A stretch of DNA of 64,000 bases from Paulinella micropora (GCA_009731375.1 BJOX01000213.1:50684-114683); one strand, 5' to 3'. Positions 24,274-33,599 are shown, counted from the first letter of the stretch. Numbers and translations: made by a program. The notes: generated from the letters alone by a model not told the origin.

Positions 24274-24522
24274 TCATAAATTACCACCTTCATATATATG
24301 TGTCATATACCATCTATTATCGCCCAAACACATCAAAGGCAGTGCCTCATCAAATCCAATACACAAATCACTGAAGGGTTTGTAAATACATTTAAATTTG
24401 TTTTGTATCCCTTGTTGAATACACCACACACACGATTCATTCTTTTTTTCCGAGTATCGCGAGTAAAAGTCGCAGGCGGTCCGCGAAATAGCAGAGCACA
24501 CGAATAGCAATATTAATAACAT
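24274..24522 (-). CDS. Secreted/membrane-anchored Cys-rich protein, unit A
   Basis: 82 aa. Starts MLLILLFVCSAISRTA, a typical signal peptide. The mature part has regularly spaced cysteines (ACDFYSR, SCVWCIQQGI, KFKCIYKP, DLCIGF, PLMCLG) conserved in the unit B relative 30473-30742. The spacing is reminiscent of PSI-type extracellular domains, but I would not assign it. Located next to the fibre and TM-protein genes on the opposite strand. Probably an envelope- or host-surface-related factor; function unknown. Confidence 0.7.
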   Translation of the reverse strand: MLLILLFVCSAISRTACDFYSRYSEKKNESCVWCIQQGIQNKFKCIYKPFSDLCIGFDEALPLMCLGDNRWYMTHIYEGGNL

Positions 24523-24530
24523 TATATATT

Positions 24531-24755
24531 TTAACTCCCGATTTTACCTTCTTGTTTAATTATATTATTATAAATCGCTTCCCGTTGCTTATCTGACAAT
24601 GGTAATCGATTAAGTATATTTTCAGGTTTTCTGAAAATGTTAGGGTTTCTATTCACTAAGTTCTGAGTGATGCGGATTTGGTCAATTTCCTTCCCTAGCC
24701 TTTCTAGTTCCTCCAGTTGTTCCTCGTCTTTACTTTTTTCCTTTTTATTTTCCAT
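24531..24755 (-). CDS. Small helical protein, unit A
   Basis: 74 aa, ATG 24753-24755, eight bases upstream of the Cys-rich gene on the same strand. Strongly charged N-terminus (MENKKEKSKDEEQLEELERL), then RNPNIFRKPENILNRLP and SDKQREAIYNNIIK. Predicted helical or coiled coil. The unit B relative (30747-30970) has lost one base. Function unknown. Confidence 0.65.
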   Translation of the reverse strand: MENKKEKSKDEEQLEELERLGKEIDQIRITQNLVNRNPNIFRKPENILNRLPLSDKQREAIYNNIIKQEGKIGS

Positions 24756-24777
24756 CCTATATTATAACAGATAAAAA

Positions 24778-25196
24778 ATGTGGTTTCAAGAAAAAAAATG
24801 GTTTGATTATTACAATCAAGCCAGAAGAGAACATAAGGATCAGTCCAAAGAATTTATTACAGCAAAGTTGAGAAAGTGGTGGTTAGATTGTTGAACTTGG
24901 GATATATTACAAACCAATTTCCAGGAATTCGTTTTGGTGAAGAAGTTTCAAAAGAAGAATTGTATGATGTGTATAAAGCAAATGCGAATGACCCGCACAC
25001 TTCGCGGGTTAGTTTCTGGACTAGTCTTAGAAAACTAATGCCAAATATGGTAGAAAAGAAGAAAACGATGGAAGCAGGCGCGCGAGTTAGATACGTGGAT
25101 TTACCAACTTTAGAAGAGTGTAAAAATCAATGGAATGTTATTTATGGTGATAATGAATGGGATTTTGACGATGATGACGACGACGACGATGAATAA
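24778..25196 (+). pseudogene. Junction chimera: small unit-end gene fused to helicase C-terminus
   Basis: ATG 24778 starts MWFQEKKWFDYYNQARREHK, the same gene as the one at 30995-31200 in unit B. At 24867/24868 it switches within a codon run to the helicase tail (LRKWWLD…), matching 17030 onward. A one-base loss follows, after which the helicase C-terminal segment is open (VSKEELYDVYKANANDPHTS, LPTLEECKNQWN) to the acidic end FDDDDDDDDE at 25196. This is the physical breakpoint of the tandem duplication. Confidence 0.8.
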
Positions 25197-25239
25197 ACAA
25201 TATAAAAAACGGATTTTTTTTGTTATGCTTATATATAGC

Positions 25240-25883
25240 ATGTCTACCAAAAAGATTATCTAAGTCAAATAGAAAAATTGACTCATTTAAGTAGCGACAT
25301 AAAACTGCCAACAAGCAAATCGCTCAAACCTGATATTATCGCATTTTACGAAAAATGCCGACCCGAACAACTCCCGCAGGGTGATAATGTTGAAGTTGTA
25401 TTACCCTCTGTTGATACATTGAAGAATGTTGTTTTTGATGAGATAGAAGAATTTACACCCTTTAAAGAAAGTGATTTGAGTGCTGGTATCACCGAAATCA
25501 AAACGAATGTGGGAGAAGAACTGGCCAAAAAAGAAATGCCTGTTTTAGAAGCATCCACACCAACGAAGGAAAAGAAAACACCGATTAAAGCAAAGCGGAA
25601 TCCGCCCGAGAACGGGTATAGTTGCTATGAAATAATAACGGCACATTTGAAAGTATCAAAAGACCCTTTTAATTTCTTATAAATGAAAGTGGAAGACCGC
25701 ACCATAATGCAGGAATATATGAAGAAATGGCACGAGAGTAGATACGCACACATACCACCAGACCAACGCCCTATTCTTAAATATGGTAAGTTAGATTATA
25801 AGACATTTTTCCGCGATGCCTTATCTCAACACGAGGGCAAACTAACAACACTAAAAGATATGTATGATAGGTTTCATATGTAA
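25240..25883 (+). pseudogene. Unit B hypothetical protein, broken
   Basis: ATG at 25240, a one-base loss within the first eight codons, then open from 25278 (MTHLSSDIKLPTSKS) to TAA 25680-25682. The next ATG follows at once at 25683 (MKVEDRTIMQEYMKKWHESR) to 25883. The lesions differ from those of unit A. Sequence features: hydrophilic, Lys/Pro centre, C-terminal IPPDQRPILKYGKLDYKTFF. Function unknown. Confidence 0.65.
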
Positions 25884-26503
25884 ACCGCTGTCAGTGCTAT
25901 GTCTCTCATCACATCAATATTAAAATATGATGGTTTAAAAGATACATAATCCGCAGATGCCGTTTTATAATATGCTTCAAATGTTATTGGAGCATCTGTC
26001 GCATATGTTAATAAAACCTCATTAGTTGTATTTCCAGAAATTCGTATTGTTGTATTATTGGTGGTGTCCGCGGGATTTGGTCAGGTCATTAACCATATCA
26101 TTTTCATTTGAACTCCAAATCTTTGAATTAGCCATATACAATCAAAAGACTTATACTCAATGGCGGTTGTATAATTTAGCACTTCGCTGTAAAAGTCATC
26201 AACATTTGTTCCGTCCGTTTCATGAAACCAGAACTGAAAAGTTCCTATTCCAGTCGGGGCGGGTAAATTTAAAGACCCGCGAAAAGATACTTTAATAAAA
26301 TAACCATATCCCAGATTTGATATTGTTTTGCTACCATAACCGCCAGTGCAAAGAGTAGTGAATGTAGAACTTTCCATCCACGATCTAATGTCAAGACCAA
26401 CATACGCATTTTGAATGTTTCTTGTTAATGTCGGGGTAGCAGTGATTGCAATAGTTTTAGTATCTATTGACTGCTGTTCTTGCGATCGGCCGAATATATT
26501 CAT
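25874..26503 (-). pseudogene. Unit B virion-type protein 'MNxFGxS' family, one in-frame TGA
   Basis: 210-codon frame from ATG 26501-26503 to TGA 25874-25876, open except for one TGA at 26081-26083. Begins MNIFGRSQEQQSIDTKTIAI, with RNIQNAYVGLDIRSWMESS, LGYGYFIKVSFRGSLNLP, FQFWFHETDGTNVDDFYSE and a C-terminal ISGNTTNEVLLTYATDAP. In unit A the codon at the TGA position is TGT (Cys). The 3' end overlaps the convergent gene by 10 nt, as in unit A. Either a one-mutation pseudogene or a readthrough product. Role inferred as virion surface or fibre-associated. Confidence 0.65.
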
Positions 26504-26550
26504 ATTTTTAAAACTATATATTCTACGATATAAAATAATTCTATTAAATT
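26504..26550. promoter_or_regulatory. Shared divergent promoter region, unit B
   Basis: 47-nt AT-rich gap with TTTTTAAAACTATATATTC and ACGATATAAAATAATTC, aligned to 18687-18735. It separates the divergent MNxFGxS and fibre genes. Functional role inferred. Confidence 0.45.
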
Positions 26551-29500
26551 ATGAACCATTTGGGCAATCCATGGACATATCATTTTTACGGCTCTGTCAT
26601 AGTGGATGAGAATTTAGAAATTGATGGAGTATTATATGGCGATCATATTGAAGCAAACTCAATACAAGCAAGGACTGACGACATAACAATATCATCGCGA
26701 AATAATAACTCCTCTTTGTTGATATCTGATACTGGTTATGTGTCAATTAATAACGAATACGATTTACCATTAGCGGACGGCATGGCTAATCAAGTATTAA
26801 AAACAGATGGGTTAGGCAATACTTCATTTGCTACATTAACTTCAAGTTATATAAGCGACTTTGAACTTGATAAATTAACGGATGTGGTTATAACCGCGCC
26901 GATAGCGATAAATAGTTATCCACGTATAATTCAATAAACTGGGTAAATAAAACGTTTCCGATAAATGTGGATGAATTCGGCAATATTAGTATGGGAAGGA
27001 AGAACATAACAGGAGTAAATTTGCTAAATACCAAAGATGTTGATGAATGGATATTTGAGCATCAAGATAATAATGATAAAGTTTCAGCGAGTGGAAGTAT
27101 AGATAGCCACAGCGTTGTGACAATATCAGGCTTCCCAGCAGATAATCAACTGATTATGTATAGCACAGGACAATGGAGAAACACCACACCACCCTTTCTT
27201 AGATTAGACGGCACTGCCAGTATGACGGGGGCACTAAATATGGGCGGTTTTGCTATTTCAGGGGCTTCTACATATAATGGAATTAATCTCACTACTCTCG
27301 CAGTTGATACTTCCGTGGTTAAACTAACAGGAGACCAAACCATAGCGGGTATTAAGACATTTAGCAGTATAATAAATGCGAGTGCGGGGATTGATATGAA
27401 AAGCCAAAGCATAACAAATGTAAATCTTGTTGATAGTGTGGATGTTTCAGTTCTTGATACTTCGGTGGTTAAACTAACAGGAGACCAAACCATAGCAGGG
27501 AATAAAAAATTTACATCAACTTTAGAAGTAAGTGGTTCATCCAATCCTACTTCTTTTGATGGCATTGGCATACCCTTTGATACAAAAATAGGAATGATTG
27601 CAGCACAAAAACAGCAACAGCGACTTGGTATCCGATACAAATAACTGGTTCGTATGTAGAGTTATATTCAGGTAATACTTTAATTACAACCGCAACTGGA
27701 ACAATATTAAGTTTGAATAACAAAAAAATAACAAACTTAGCCGACCCTTCCGCTTCAACAGATGGAGCAAATAAAAGTTATGTTGATACAAAAGACGGGC
27801 AAAATGTGAAACTAACAGGAAACCAAACCATAGCAGGAATTAAGACATATAGCAGTGGTGTTGAAATTACTGGAAATTCAATCAATTCAACAACAAAGGG
27901 AACATTCATTGTTTTCAATTCTACCAGTAATATCGGGTCTATTGCTAGTTTGGATATGAAAATAAATACGTATTACAACTTTGAAATTTCTGCGAAAAAA
28001 TAAGTTTTATTATTGACGGGACGATTGTTTCGTGGTTTAATGCTACTGGCTTAGATTGTAATAGTAGTAGGATTGTTAATCTAGGAGCACCGCAAAATGC
28101 GAATGAAGCGGTAAATAGACAATATCTGGATGACAATTGTGTGAAACTAACAGGAGACCAAACAATAACAGGAATTAAAACATTCAACGGGACGAGCACT
28201 GTGATAAAATATCTAACTCTAACACAAACGGCCGATTTTAATAATCAAGTTATCATTAATGGTGGAAATATAACATATAATGGGGCGAGGATATTAAACC
28301 AAAATGGAGGAGATATATTCTTTTCGCAGACATCAGGTGATTATCAATATTTCTTATTTACTCTAAATACTGCTACAAGTGGAACCGCAGACCAAAGAGG
28401 TTATGTATTCACGAATGTAGCATTTGATGTAAAAGGGGCGGGACTTTATATTTCAAAACTTTTGGACAATAAAAATGCTTTGTCTGACATTGTTCGTTTT
28501 AACAATGCTGGTGGTATGCGGTTTTATGGTGCTTTGGATATGAACTCAAACAACATAACAAGTGCTGGAACAATTACTTCAACCGCAGGAATAACTACGA
28601 CAACATTAACAACGAGCGACAAAATAACAACAGCATCAGGTAAGCCAATAATCATAGGCAATACAACAAAATCAGCAAATGGGGCGACAGGGGGCTTAGA
28701 ATTATACGTGACGGCTTCAAATATCGGAGGGGCACACTTACAAGCAATAACAACGGATGCTTATCCAACATTTCAATTATTGAACTGGGCACACGACAAT
28801 ATAGGCTTAAGTTTTTATGCTTATTATGACGGCTCAAACTGGAAATCAAGTAATGCTGGCTCAAACTTTCAAATATACAAAAACTCAAACAAACTTGCTT
28901 TTAACTATAAATGAGGAATAACAGCAGGAAGCAATATAACATGGTCTGAGGCGATGAATATAAGCACAGCAGGATTACTAACTGCGAGTGCGGGGATTAC
29001 ATACACTGGCACACTAACGTCAGTAACGAATGCCAGTGGGGCGAAAATAGGAATTCAGGGACTAACAGACGGAACAAATGCAAAAGGAATATTTCTATGG
29101 GATACCACCAATACAAGTTGGGGAATTTATGCGGCATCTGGCGGAGGTGGAAACACTAGAAGTTTGGCAAATGGTTTGGCCGTTTCAGGAAATGATTTTA
29201 GTTCATATAGTTTTCGTTTTAGGGTTGCTAATGATGCTACGATGGGTTTCGTGTGGGAGAATTCAGGGGAGCAACTATTAATGTCATTGAATGGCGCAAA
29301 CGGAACTTTATGGACAAAAGGATAGATAACTGCAAATGCGGGGATTACATACTCTGGGGTGCTAACGACCACAACTAATAATGGAGCGAAAATAGGAATT
29401 CAAGGACAAACAGACGGGACGAATGCGAGAGGAATATTTATTTGGGATACTGGTGATTCAGCATGGGGGATTTATATGTCTCAGTCTGGAGCAAATAAAT

Positions 29501-30144
29501 CATTAAGTGGAGGAACAGCATCAGCAGGAGGAGTAGGCGGAGGATTAACTTCTTATGCTATTAGATTTAGAGTGAATAATTCTTCAACGAGTGGGTTCAT
29601 ATGGGAGAATAGTTCAAATACTGCTTTAATGTCTTTTAAAGCAAGCGATGGACAATTATGGGTTTTGTCTAATCCAATTCAATATTCAGACAGGAGAAAA
29701 AAAGAAGATATAAAGGAATGCTTAGGCTTAGATTTTATTAATAAGTTAAATCCAGTCTGCTATCGTATTATTGATGACAACAAGAAACAAAGAACTGGTT
29801 TGATAGCACAGGAATTAGAAGAAATACTAACAGAAATGAATATGCTAGATTTTGGCGGTTTTATAAAAGAAACAATTATGGTTCCGTGTCCAAAGCAAAG
29901 AAAAGAATGCGAATTGAAATGTGTGAGCGTTAATCCAGAAGATGTTAAATGCGTTGATAGTGGTGATGTCGGTTATGGTATAGGTTATTCCGAGTTTATT
30001 GCCCCGTTAATTAAGGCCACACAGGAGTTATCGGAAAAGGTGATTTATTTAGAAAAAGAAAATAAAAATCTTATGAATATATTACAAGACCAAGCAAACC
30101 AATTAGCAGAAATACGAGCAGTCGTTTTACCTAATGTCCAATAA
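26551..30144 (+). pseudogene. Unit B fibre with S74 intramolecular-chaperone domain
   Basis: Starts MNHLGNPWTYHFYGSVIVDE at 26551. Shaft repeats: KLTGDQTIAGIKTF, KLTGDQTIAGNKKF, KLTGNQTIAGIKTY, KLTGDQTITGIKTF. One GLELYV…QLLNWAHDN…FYAYYDG module lies at ~28690-28910. Two tandem head modules (GAKIGIQGLTDGTNAKGIF … WENSGEQLLMSLNGANG) lie at ~29030-29320 and ~29380-29660. The C-terminal S74 domain starts SDRRKKEDIKECLG at ~29687 (Ser-Lys dyad of the SDxRxK motif), then RTGLIAQELEEIL and a coiled coil ending PNVQ. In phages this domain trimerises and is cleaved off. Lesions: frameshifts ~26920, ~27630 and ~28000, TGA ~28912, TAG ~29323. The two last ORFs (28954-29325, 29359-30144) are long and intact. 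Confidence 0.85.
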
Positions 30145-30484
30145 TACGCGACTTCATATATCGCCACATATTAATGATATGGATGGCGAACTAACTCCCG
30201 AATTAAAGTCTCGTGTCCTTGAAGTAGAACTAAAGACTGAGGAAAAAAAAGTAGAGCACGAATTGGAAGATAACTGGAATTGTTGTTGTATAAAAAACAG
30301 GCCGACCGACAGCCGACTTATTAAATACTTGTTTCAAATGGGTATCATTATTGCCATTATAACCCTTTGTATCGTGAGGCTATCTGAAAAGAACTTACCT
30401 TGTGAGGTTGCTAATACTTATGTCGGTACTTTGACCTTACTTATCGGTATCTGCCTTCCTTCGCCTTCTAGTTCAAAGAAGTGA
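30134..30484 (+). CDS. Small membrane protein, unit B (intact)
   Basis: 116 aa, starting inside the end of the fibre gene (…AATGTCCAATAATACG). Acidic N-terminal region (MDGELTPELKSRVLEVELKT), then WNCCCIKN, a transmembrane segment (LFQMGIIIAIITLCIVRL), a short loop, and a second hydrophobic segment (TYVGTLTLLIGICLP), ending PSPSSSKK. The CCC stretch beside the membrane could be acylated. Overlap with the fibre gene suggests coupled expression. It may anchor the fibre or act as a holin/viroporin-like or membrane-remodelling protein; this is inference only. Confidence 0.75.
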   Translation: MSNNTRLHISPHINDMDGELTPELKSRVLEVELKTEEKKVEHELEDNWNCCCIKNRPTDSRLIKYLFQMGIIIAIITLCIVRLSEKNLPCEVANTYVGTLTLLIGICLPSPSSSKK

Positions 30485-30742
30485 GCACTCGTATAAGTGG
30501 ATTTTATACCACGAAGCATCATTACCCGCACAGATTAACGGCAGGGCTTCATCAAAACTAACACACCACTCGCTTTGAGGTTTGTAAATACATTTAAATT
30601 TGGATTCAATACCTTGCTTTATACAATAAGCACACGCATCTCGTTTTGTTTGATTTGCTCTACTATAAAAGTCGCAGGCAGTCCGCGACATAGCAAATCT
30701 CCAACAAGTTGGAGATAACACGAATAGCAATATTAATAACAT
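30473..30742 (-). CDS. Secreted Cys-rich protein, unit B
   Basis: 89 aa with N-terminal MLLILLFVLSPTCWRFAMSR and a conserved Cys pattern (ACDFYSR, ACAYCIKQGI, KFKCIYKP, EWCVSF, PLICAG, YECSLL). Relative to unit A the leader carries an extra ~7 residues (PTCWRFAM), which may be a local insertion. The 3' end overlaps the convergent TM-protein gene by 12 nt. Function unknown. Confidence 0.7.
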   Translation of the reverse strand: MLLILLFVLSPTCWRFAMSRTACDFYSRANQTKRDACAYCIKQGIESKFKCIYKPQSEWCVSFDEALPLICAGNDASWYKIHLYECSLL

Positions 30743-30746
30743 ATAT

Positions 30747-30970
30747 TTAACTCCCGCTTTTTCCCTCTTCTTTAATTATATTATTATAAATTGCTTCTCG
30801 TTGCTTATCTGATAGCGGTAAGCGGTAAAGGATATTTTCAGGTTTTCTAAAAATATTGGGGTTTCTATTCACTAAGTTCTGAGTGATGCGGATTTGGTCT
30901 ATCTCCTTTCCAAGTTTTTCCAACTCTTCAAGTTGTTGCTCGTCTTTGCTTTTTTCTTTTTATTATCCAT
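30747..30970 (-). pseudogene. Small helical protein, unit B, one base lost
   Basis: Aligned to 24531-24755. ATG at 30968-30970. One base is missing in the A-rich N-terminal part (AAAAAGAAAAAAGC against AAAAAGGAAAAAAGT), then the frame is open to TAA 30747-30749. The missing base is in a homopolymer, so an assembly error is possible. Confidence 0.6.
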
Positions 30971-30994
30971 GTTATATAATAGTGGATAAAAAAA

Positions 30995-31200
30995 ATGCCG
31001 TTTCAAGAAAAAAATGGTTTGAATATTACAATCGGGTCAGAAGAGAACATAAGGATCAGCCTACTGAGTTTATTACAGCAAAGGCTCATGAATTAAAGAG
31101 GGCAGATAGAATACAAGATGCTATTGATTTTGATGATGCGCCCGACAATCCAACAATAGAAAAATTAAAGGACAAGATTAAAACATTGAACAGAATTTAA
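30995..31200 (+). pseudogene. Small unit-end gene, frameshifted at N-terminus
   Basis: ATG 30995 followed by an A-run one base shorter than at 24778. Beyond it the frame is open: KKWFEYYNRVRREHKDQPTE, FITAKAHELKRADRIQDAID, ending KTLNRI at 31200. This is the complete form of the gene truncated at the duplication junction. Small, charged, helical; function unknown. Confidence 0.6.
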
Positions 31201-31220
31201 AATCAAAAAAATACTACAAT

Positions 31221-31478
31221 ATGAATTTGAATCAATTAAAGGAACATCTCAGAGATGAAATGGACATTGAAGAATTTGAAGCAAAATATGGTAATACTTC
31301 CATAAAAGAACAAGTAAATAGACTTGCCATTGAAGCAAGTGGTATTGATAGGTGGAATATTGAGTTTATGAATAGAGATATTGAACAAATGAATAGAGAT
31401 ATAGAGCAATTAACAAGTCGTTGGGGATATACGGAAGAAGAAAAAAATCACTTGTTAAACTCACCCGTAATGGGCTAA
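31221..31478 (+). CDS. Hypothetical coiled-coil protein
   Basis: 85 aa from ATG 31221: MNLNQLKEHLRDEMDIEEFE, then RWNIEFMNRDIEQMNRDIEQ and LTSRWGYTEEEKNHLLNSP. Mostly helical with a duplicated MNRDIEQ motif. Coding-like sequence continues after its stop in other frames (THLLEKGKNEIRRAAKREN), so it may be the N-terminal part of the next, broken gene. Confidence 0.55.
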   Translation: MNLNQLKEHLRDEMDIEEFEAKYGNTSIKEQVNRLAIEASGIDRWNIEFMNRDIEQMNRDIEQLTSRWGYTEEEKNHLLNSPVMG

Positions 31479-31539
31479 CACATTTATTGGAAAAAGGCAA
31501 AAATGAAATAAGGAGGGCAGCGAAGAGAGAAAACAAACA

Positions 31540-32538
31540 ATGGCAGGCACGAGACTTAAAGAATGGGAACAAAACAGATTAGAATATGAACAGAAAAACC
31601 CAGAGAATGCTTTGATTGAAGCATAGATAGGGGAGGAACACAAAACACTTGTGCAAGATTAACAAGTAATCAGAGAGATACAGCAAGACTTGTAGATGCA
31701 ATTGTTCAAAGAATTCAAGATATAATTATGAGTCCTAGATTAAGTAGAATGCTGAATACTGCTATAAGGGTTGGTAGTCGTGGTGTGAATGGATTGGCAT
31801 GGAATCGCTTAGCAACTATTACTGCTAATCATCCGCGAATTCGTAATATAAATATTGCAGTGATGGGCGAACCAAACGCTGATGCGTTCGCGGGATTGTT
31901 ACTTGAACTTGCAAATCATGAAGCACCAGCAGGGTTGCCTCCTCCTAACCCTCGCTTAATTGCGGTGGGACAACAAAGAATGGGTAATTACATGTTGAAG
32001 TATATGTTAAGAAGAGTAGGCTTACGAGTCAACAATGATAGCATGGAATACATTTTAAAAAGGCGTTGAATATGTAGTCTGGACTACTTTTGGTGTATTT
32101 CTAACGCACGTCTACAACATATGGACTGCTCAACCAGATGCTATTATTAAGTTGGAAGAAGAACGATCTCATACTACTGGAAGTAATTATAATGGTGGGG
32201 GCGCACGAGTGGAAAGCCGTCTTCAATTAGAAGATAGAACTCGTGGCAAATTTCCTTACATTCTACCAGCAGATCCTTTGGACTTAGTTGCTTTTGAACA
32301 TGATTTATTGTATGCTACTGGTGATAAAAATGTCCAAAACTTCGCCGACCAACGATACTTTGAAAGAATTACCAATATGAGCGATTATCTAACGAGTAAT
32401 GGATTGGCGAGTGAAGAAGTTGCTAAAACTATTTCTGACAATTACAATTCAATGCTCTCAAAAGCAGATATATATCTAAAATGGCATTACAAGCACAAGG
32501 GAGAGTCCGCAGTGGAGTATCATATTTGGACGCGATGA
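31540..32538 (+). pseudogene. Virion protein with membrane segment and PLA2-like domain, frameshifted
   Basis: Pieces: 31540-31626 (MAGTRLKEWEQNRLEYEQKN), 31650-32069 (RLVDAIVQRIQDIIMSPRLS to YILKRR), and ~32073-32538. The last begins with a hydrophobic stretch (EYVVWTTFGVFLTHVYNIW) and then YNGGGARVESRL and ILPADPLDLVAFEHDLLYAT with FADQRYFERI. The P-x-D-x-x-D…EHDxxY…D pattern matches the phospholipase A2-like domain found in parvovirus VP1 and in many polinton/adintovirus-type virion proteins, where it helps membrane escape during entry. The canonical YxGxG calcium loop is not clear. The frameshift at ~32066 lies in AAAAAGG. Location next to the packaging ATPase supports a minor capsid role. 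Confidence 0.65.
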
Positions 32539-32750
32539 AATTCTGGAAAACTATTAAATTAACACCTCCAGATGCGAAATACAATGCTTTTATACACAAT
32601 GTAGACCAAACGTTAAATTCTATAATTAGTGTTATGAATAATGTGGGCAGTTTTGATAAAGACACTAATTTTAAAGTAAATAAAATAGCCAATCCTGCTA
32701 CATTCAGCAAACAATATGAAAACTTAGTAAATTCGTTTAATCAATGGTGA
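32481..32750 (+). CDS. Hypothetical structural-type protein
   Basis: 89 aa: MALQAQGRVRSGVSYLDAMK … SFDKDTNFKVNKIANPATFS … NSFNQW. It overlaps the end of the PLA2-like frame by 58 nt and may be its continuation through a frameshift. The end overlaps the next ATG (CAATGGTGA). Function unknown. Confidence 0.5.
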   Translation: MALQAQGRVRSGVSYLDAMKFWKTIKLTPPDAKYNAFIHNVDQTLNSIISVMNNVGSFDKDTNFKVNKIANPATFSKQYENLVNSFNQW

Positions 32751-32959
32751 AATCACAAGAAAAAGCGGATGGTGTGAAAGGATATTCTCTTATCGCACCA
32801 GCAAATGAAGCCACAATAAATAATTTTGTAGAAAAAATAAATACGATGAATAAAAAAAATGCTTCGGCAGATATAGAGAAGGAAATAATTGTTGAGGTTA
32901 AGCCCACGCTATCAAACAGAAATGGTGGTAGCACCTATGGATTCAATCGGACTTGGTAA
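32744..32959 (+). CDS. Hypothetical small protein
   Basis: 71 aa: MVKSQEKADGVKGYSLIAPA, NNFVEKINTMNKKNASADIE, ending GSTYGFNRTW. The start overlaps the previous stop. The end overlaps the next frame, whose first ATG is at 32922. Probably part of the structural operon; unknown. Confidence 0.5.
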   Translation: MVKSQEKADGVKGYSLIAPANEATINNFVEKINTMNKKNASADIEKEIIVEVKPTLSNRNGGSTYGFNRTW

Positions 32960-33599
32960 TAACTTGGATATACTTCAAGATAAGACATCCCAAGTAAGGC
33001 ACTTAAAGGGATTTGTTAATATGCTAAAAAATGAAACTGGAAAGAAAATATCTTTGACATTGTCAGATTATGACGATCCTATTAGTGGATGGGAAAAGGC
33101 CATAAGGCAAGCATTAAACAAAGGTGCTAGTATGTCAGACGTAGCAGATGCAGACGATATTTTGGATAAGAGAATTTATCAAGAAGTGAGGGGGAAATTG
33201 ACGCCAGAACAAATGAAGCAATTGGAAGAGTTAGAATTGAAGGATGCGAGCGTGCCAAGAACACAAATACCAATACCAACCATGCCACCACAAACTCAAC
33301 CACCGCAAACCATGCCACCGCAAGCAACACCAGCACCACCGCAAGCAACGCCAGCACCAGAACCACCAGCGACACCCGCACCCGCACCATTGCCAGTGCC
33401 ACTAGTGCCAAGAACAAGCGGATTTGTTGAAAAACCAGTCCAACCGCCACAGACTGATAAAAAAAACGAAGAACAACAAAATGTCGCCAATGACCAAATG
33501 GTAGATAGTATGAGATCTATTGATAAACTTGTTGATAAAATTATGGGCAAAACTCCCGCCGATGAAAGAGAAGACTTAATGGCACTTATTCATTTCTAA
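32922..33599 (+). CDS. Proline-rich structural-type protein
   Basis: ~225 aa from ATG 32922 (MVVAPMDSIGLGNNLDILQD; the frame is open upstream to 32889). N-terminal globular part (GFVNMLKNETGKKISLTLSD, DDPISGWEKAIRQALNKGAS), helical DADDILDKRIYQEVRGKLTP, then a PPQ/TPAP-rich linker (~33270-33410) and a helical end (DSMRSIDKLVDKIMGKTP). The TAA overlaps the next ATG (TAATG). Linker-plus-helix proteins of this kind are usual among virion core/minor capsid proteins; no family recognised. Confidence 0.65.
   Translation: MVVAPMDSIGLGNNLDILQDKTSQVRHLKGFVNMLKNETGKKISLTLSDYDDPISGWEKAIRQALNKGASMSDVADADDILDKRIYQEVRGKLTPEQMKQLEELELKDASVPRTQIPIPTMPPQTQPPQTMPPQATPAPPQATPAPEPPATPAPAPLPVPLVPRTSGFVEKPVQPPQTDKKNEEQQNVANDQMVDSMRSIDKLVDKIMGKTPADEREDLMALIHF

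Larger units (their letters stand above)
17030..24867 (+). repeat. Segmental tandem duplication, unit A
   Basis: Runs from the C-terminal part of the helicase (TTAAGAAAG at 17030) to the middle of the small gene at 24778. Every gene in it except the GIY-YIG gene has a co-oriented relative in unit B. The right edge at 24867/24868 fuses the start of one gene to the helicase tail, which is what a tandem duplication junction should look like. Confidence 0.85.
24868..31083 (+). repeat. Segmental tandem duplication, unit B
   Basis: Contains the same gene order as unit A without the GIY-YIG gene and with a shorter, different fibre. The end is set by the shared TTTATTACAGCAAAG (ends 24867 in A, 31083 in B), after which unit B continues into the natural 3' part of the small gene. 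Confidence 0.85.
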
